8,116 nucleotides of DNA from Clostridiales bacterium UBA8960. GTDB taxonomy: Bacteria > Bacillota > Clostridia > Peptostreptococcales > Acidaminobacteraceae. How positions within the stretch are numbered: the first letter of the stretch is position 1; the number at the start of each line of letters is the position of its first letter. The stretch is from contig DMYC01000190.1 of assembly GCA_003482695.1 (NCBI GenBank), positions 1 through 8,116 of the forward strand. Reading direction: 5' to 3'. Made by a program: the position numbers and the translations under genes. Of the stretch, positions 6,260 through 8,116 are shown piece after piece. The notes beneath the pieces are model-generated. The model saw only the letters and a list, made by a program, of their open reading frames with translations, was not told the DNA's origin and made no database searches.

Positions 6260-7687
6260 ATGGTATCCATAATGAAGATGAATTTTAATTTAAACTTGGT
6301 TCAAACTCAAAAACTAATCATGACACCTGAGCTGAAACAAGCTATTGAAATATTACAATTCAACGCATTGGAACTCAATGAGTTTATCAATGAGGAGCTG
6401 CTGAACAATCCCATTCTCGAAAGGCTGACTTCTGAAACCGAAGAAGAGAGTCATGTTGATAAGCAAGAACAAGAGTTTGAATATGATCTAGATAAAGGCG
6501 ATCACAAAGAAGTCGACTGGGAAGATATGATCAACTATTTTGACGAATCCAGACCCATGATGACGACAACTTATAATACAGATTCTGAAATCAACTATGA
6601 TAATTTCGTCGCTGATGAGGAGACGTTAAAAGATTACTTGGATTTGCAGTTGAAGCTTTCCAAGCTTGAAGATGACGTTGTGAAAATTTGCGAATATATT
6701 ATTGAAAATATTGATGACAATGGCTATCTGCAAATGAGAAACGAAGAAGCGGTTCTCATTTTTAATCGATCGAATGATGAAATCGAACAACTGGTTAGAT
6801 TCATTCAAACTTTCGATCCGCCTGGAGTAGGCGCGAGAAACATTAAAGAATGTTTGTTGATACAGATGTATCAGCAAGGGTTCGAAGAAAGCCTTGAAGA
6901 GTTGCTTGTGACGAACCATCTAGAGGAATTAAGCGAGAAGAAATTTGTTCAGATCGCAAAGAAAATCGGAGAGACTGCCGAGCGCATTCAGCAAGCATAT
7001 GATTATATAAAAACGTTAGAGCCGAAACCGGGCCGTTCATTTAGCTCAAGTAGAGATGTGCGATACGTCATTCCGGATGTTTATGTTGAAAAAGTCAAAG
7101 ATGAATATATCGTGACAGTCAACGAAAGCGCATCGCCCAGACTACAAATCAATGGGTTCTATAAGAGTATGCTTCACCAGTTCAACAAAGATTCCATGAC
7201 AAACGAGTATCTATCAAAGAATTTACAGTCTGCACTACGCATTATCAAAAGCATTGAGCAAAGGCGCAATACGATTTATCGCGTATGTAAAGCGATCATT
7301 GAATATCAAGTGGATTTTTTTGAAAAGGGCATGCTATACCTAAGACCCCTCAATCTCAAAGACATCGCCGACGAAATTGAAGTACATGAATCGACTGTAA
7401 GCCGAGCGGTGAATGGAAAGTACATGCAGTGTCCGAACGGTTTATTTGAGATTAAATATTTCTTCCAAAGTGGTGTTAAAGGAGCCAGCGGAGAAGGCGT
7501 TTCGTCAGAAAGTGTCAAATCGGTCATGAAAGACATGATTGAAAAAGAAAATCCAAAAAAACCGCTTAGTGACCAGTATATTGCAGATGAACTCGTGAAG
7601 GCGGGCATCAACATATCAAGACGAACAGTGGCGAAATATCGCGATGAGCTTAATATTCCTCCTTCGTCGAAGCGGAAAAGGTTTTAA
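6260..7687 (+). CDS. rpoN: RNA polymerase sigma-54 factor
   Basis: Alternative sigma factor (SigL in Bacillus) that directs RNA polymerase to -24/-12 promoters and needs an ATP-driven enhancer-binding protein to start transcription. The 475 residues show the whole family layout. Region I is the Leu/Gln-rich LNLVQTQKLIMTPELKQAIE (11-30) and following helix, the target of activators. Region II is acidic (about 58-98). The core-binding part contains FDPPGVGARNIKECLL (185-200). A helix-turn-helix lies near LKDIADEIEVHESTVSRAV (366-384), and the RpoN box SRRTVAKYRD (453-462; family form ARRTVAKYRE) reads the -24 element. The start is uncertain: ATG 6260 has AGGA only 4 nt ahead, while ATG 6272 and 6278 would give proteins 4 or 6 residues shorter that begin as most family members do. 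The gene stands alone between terminators, and targets are not visible here. Confidence 0.96.
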   Translation: MVSIMKMNFNLNLVQTQKLIMTPELKQAIEILQFNALELNEFINEELLNNPILERLTSETEEESHVDKQEQEFEYDLDKGDHKEVDWEDMINYFDESRPMMTTTYNTDSEINYDNFVADEETLKDYLDLQLKLSKLEDDVVKICEYIIENIDDNGYLQMRNEEAVLIFNRSNDEIEQLVRFIQTFDPPGVGARNIKECLLIQMYQQGFEESLEELLVTNHLEELSEKKFVQIAKKIGETAERIQQAYDYIKTLEPKPGRSFSSSRDVRYVIPDVYVEKVKDEYIVTVNESASPRLQINGFYKSMLHQFNKDSMTNEYLSKNLQSALRIIKSIEQRRNTIYRVCKAIIEYQVDFFEKGMLYLRPLNLKDIADEIEVHESTVSRAVNGKYMQCPNGLFEIKYFFQSGVKGASGEGVSSESVKSVMKDMIEKENPKKPLSDQYIADELVKAGINISRRTVAKYRDELNIPPSSKRKRF

Positions 7688-7716
7688 GGGAATGTTGCCG
7701 TTTATTTGGTAGCCTA

Positions 7717-7756
7717 TTGCCTTCCCAAGAATGTGCCAACATCCCTCTGCAGGCAA
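7717..7756 (+). repeat. 40-bp dispersed repeat, copy 1
   Basis: This unit begins TTGCCT and ends AGGCAA and aligns without gaps to 8013-8052 at 31 of 40 positions. The right half is nearly identical: CAACATCCCTCTG followed by one variable base and AGGCAA (19 of 20). It forms the left part of the 85-bp palindromic element. Confidence 0.7.
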
Positions 7757-7801
7757 GCGTCCTCGCCTCGAGGTTTTGCATACACATCCTCGGGAAGGCA
7801 A
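7717..7801. repeat. 85-bp imperfect palindromic element bounded by 10-bp inverted repeats
   Basis: TTGCCTTCCC (7717-7726) and GGGAAGGCAA (7792-7801) are perfect inverted repeats. The arms continue inward, AAGAATGTG (7727-7735) against CACATCCTC (7783-7791), with two mismatches, giving a stem of about 19 positions. The interior holds another AGGCAA (7751-7756) and the palindrome CCTCGAGG (7766-7773). It looks richer in G and C than the DNA around it. It carries no ORF of its own and could be a REP/MITE-like repeat or a structured RNA; I do not recognise the family. Confidence 0.6.
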
Positions 7802-7867
7802 AAGCATACTGCACAATACGACCACCTAGCTGGACTGTCTATAACATAGTCAATAATTATCAATCAG

Positions 7868-7925
7868 CAGCAGAGATGAAAAAGGTTTAAATACTTTTCT
7901 TTCTCTGCTGTTATTATTTTTTTAT
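7868..7925 (+). terminator. Intrinsic terminator downstream of rpoN
   Basis: CAGCAGAGA (7868-7876) pairs with TCTCTGCTG (7902-7910). Inner GAAAA and TTTTC runs can lengthen the stem. TTATTATTTTTTTAT follows, so it acts on + strand transcripts. It lies 180 nt after the rpoN stop with no gene between, so the rpoN mRNA would carry the 85-bp palindrome in its 3' end, unless the palindrome region has its own promoter. Confidence 0.8.
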
Positions 7926-8116
7926 GTCATAGTGTTTTCATCCACACCGTATTTGTCGAGTTGAGATCGCCCAGAGGGGGATTTGGCATCATAAACAACG
8001 TATGTGTTCGAATTGCCTGCGCGAGGTGGCGTCAACATCCCTCTGAAGGCAATCCGCAGATTCGGAATTAATGGAGTTATCTCATGCGATGGCAAATGAA
8101 TCACCAAAGGCAATGC
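7925..8116 (-). other. Open frame of unknown meaning entering from the right edge, overlapping repeat copy 2
   Basis: On the - strand a frame is open from the window edge to a TAA at 7922-7924, giving at least 64 codons and ending NSNTYVVYDAKSP...DKYGVDENTMT. I recognise no domain, signal sequence or membrane segment. No ribosome site can be judged because the 5' end is outside the window, and no - strand terminator follows the stop. The repeat unit lies inside it and is read as FRGMLTPPRAGN. The corresponding frame of copy 1 gives a related string, CRGMLAHSWEGN. It may be a repeat that happens to be open, a decayed gene, or a real C-terminus. Otherwise the stretch shows nothing but the repeat. 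Confidence 0.25.
8013..8052 (+). repeat. 40-bp dispersed repeat, copy 2
   Basis: It begins TTGCCT and ends AGGCAA with the same spacing as copy 1 at 7717-7756, and shares CAACATCCCTCTG. Its surroundings differ from copy 1: further GGCAA words occur at 8091-8095 and 8109-8113, but the perfect 10-bp outer repeats are missing, so it may be a diverged or partial element. Confidence 0.65.

Noticed and set aside
7707..7720. TGG...TTGC after rpoN resembling a -24/-12 promoter
   Set aside because: The spacing between GG and GC is 9 nt instead of the fixed 10, and the TTGC is already part of the inverted-repeat element.
7616..7825. 69-codon - strand frame across the rpoN 3' end and the palindrome
   Set aside because: It overlaps the conserved RpoN box on the other strand, shows no domain, and is explained by rpoN and the repeat.
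8004..8016. PurR-box half-site (- strand CGAAC) near the right edge
   Set aside because: Only a half-site is present, without a properly spaced second box or an adjacent purine gene start.

Overview
The window reads as chromosomal DNA from a low-GC, anaerobic-type member of the Firmicutes (Clostridia), on gene content and style. It has AT-rich intergenic regions, strong AGGAGG-type ribosome sites, intrinsic terminators, a thioredoxin pair of the type linked to amino-acid reductases (active site CEPC), a BMP-type nucleoside ABC transporter and a sigma-54 gene. I cannot place it to genus. All confident genes lie on the + strand.

Layout. (1) 1-536: C-terminal half of an NADPH-dependent thioredoxin reductase, cut by the window edge. 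A small thioredoxin follows almost without a gap (549-866), and a strong hairpin terminator (883-939) closes that unit. (2) 940-1165: AT-rich leader with candidate -10 boxes, a dyad and a terminator-like hairpin ahead of the next gene. (3) 1166-6095: a four-gene purine-nucleoside uptake system. It consists of a BMP/PnrA-like lipoprotein (1166-2254), a double-domain ATPase (2496-4025) and two LivH-type permeases (4018-5145 and 5145-6095). The lipoprotein gene is separated from the rest by a 13-bp hairpin and a possible internal promoter. The other three genes overlap by 8 and 1 nt and are surely cotranscribed, ending at a strong terminator (6107-6151). The order and protein types match Bacillus subtilis nupNOPQ. 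(4) 6152-7687: sigma-54 (rpoN), transcribed from an extended -10 promoter overlapped by a CcpA (cre)-like palindrome. (5) 7688-8116: no confident gene. It holds an 85-bp imperfect hairpin bounded by perfect 10-bp inverted repeats, an intrinsic terminator, and a second copy of a 40-bp repeat unit. An open frame of unknown meaning runs in from the right edge on the - strand.

How the genes work together. TrxB passes NADPH electrons to TrxA, which reduces target disulfides; the CEPC variant suggests a specialised partner such as glycine reductase, but no such gene is in the window. The lipoprotein captures nucleosides outside the cell, and the ATPase drives import through the two-permease channel. 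RpoN directs transcription from -24/-12 promoters; I found no credible one here, so its targets lie elsewhere.

No clearly new enzyme system is visible. The least explained sequence is the repeat-bearing region after rpoN (7695-8116). The cre-like site on the rpoN promoter and the structured leader of the lipoprotein gene come next.
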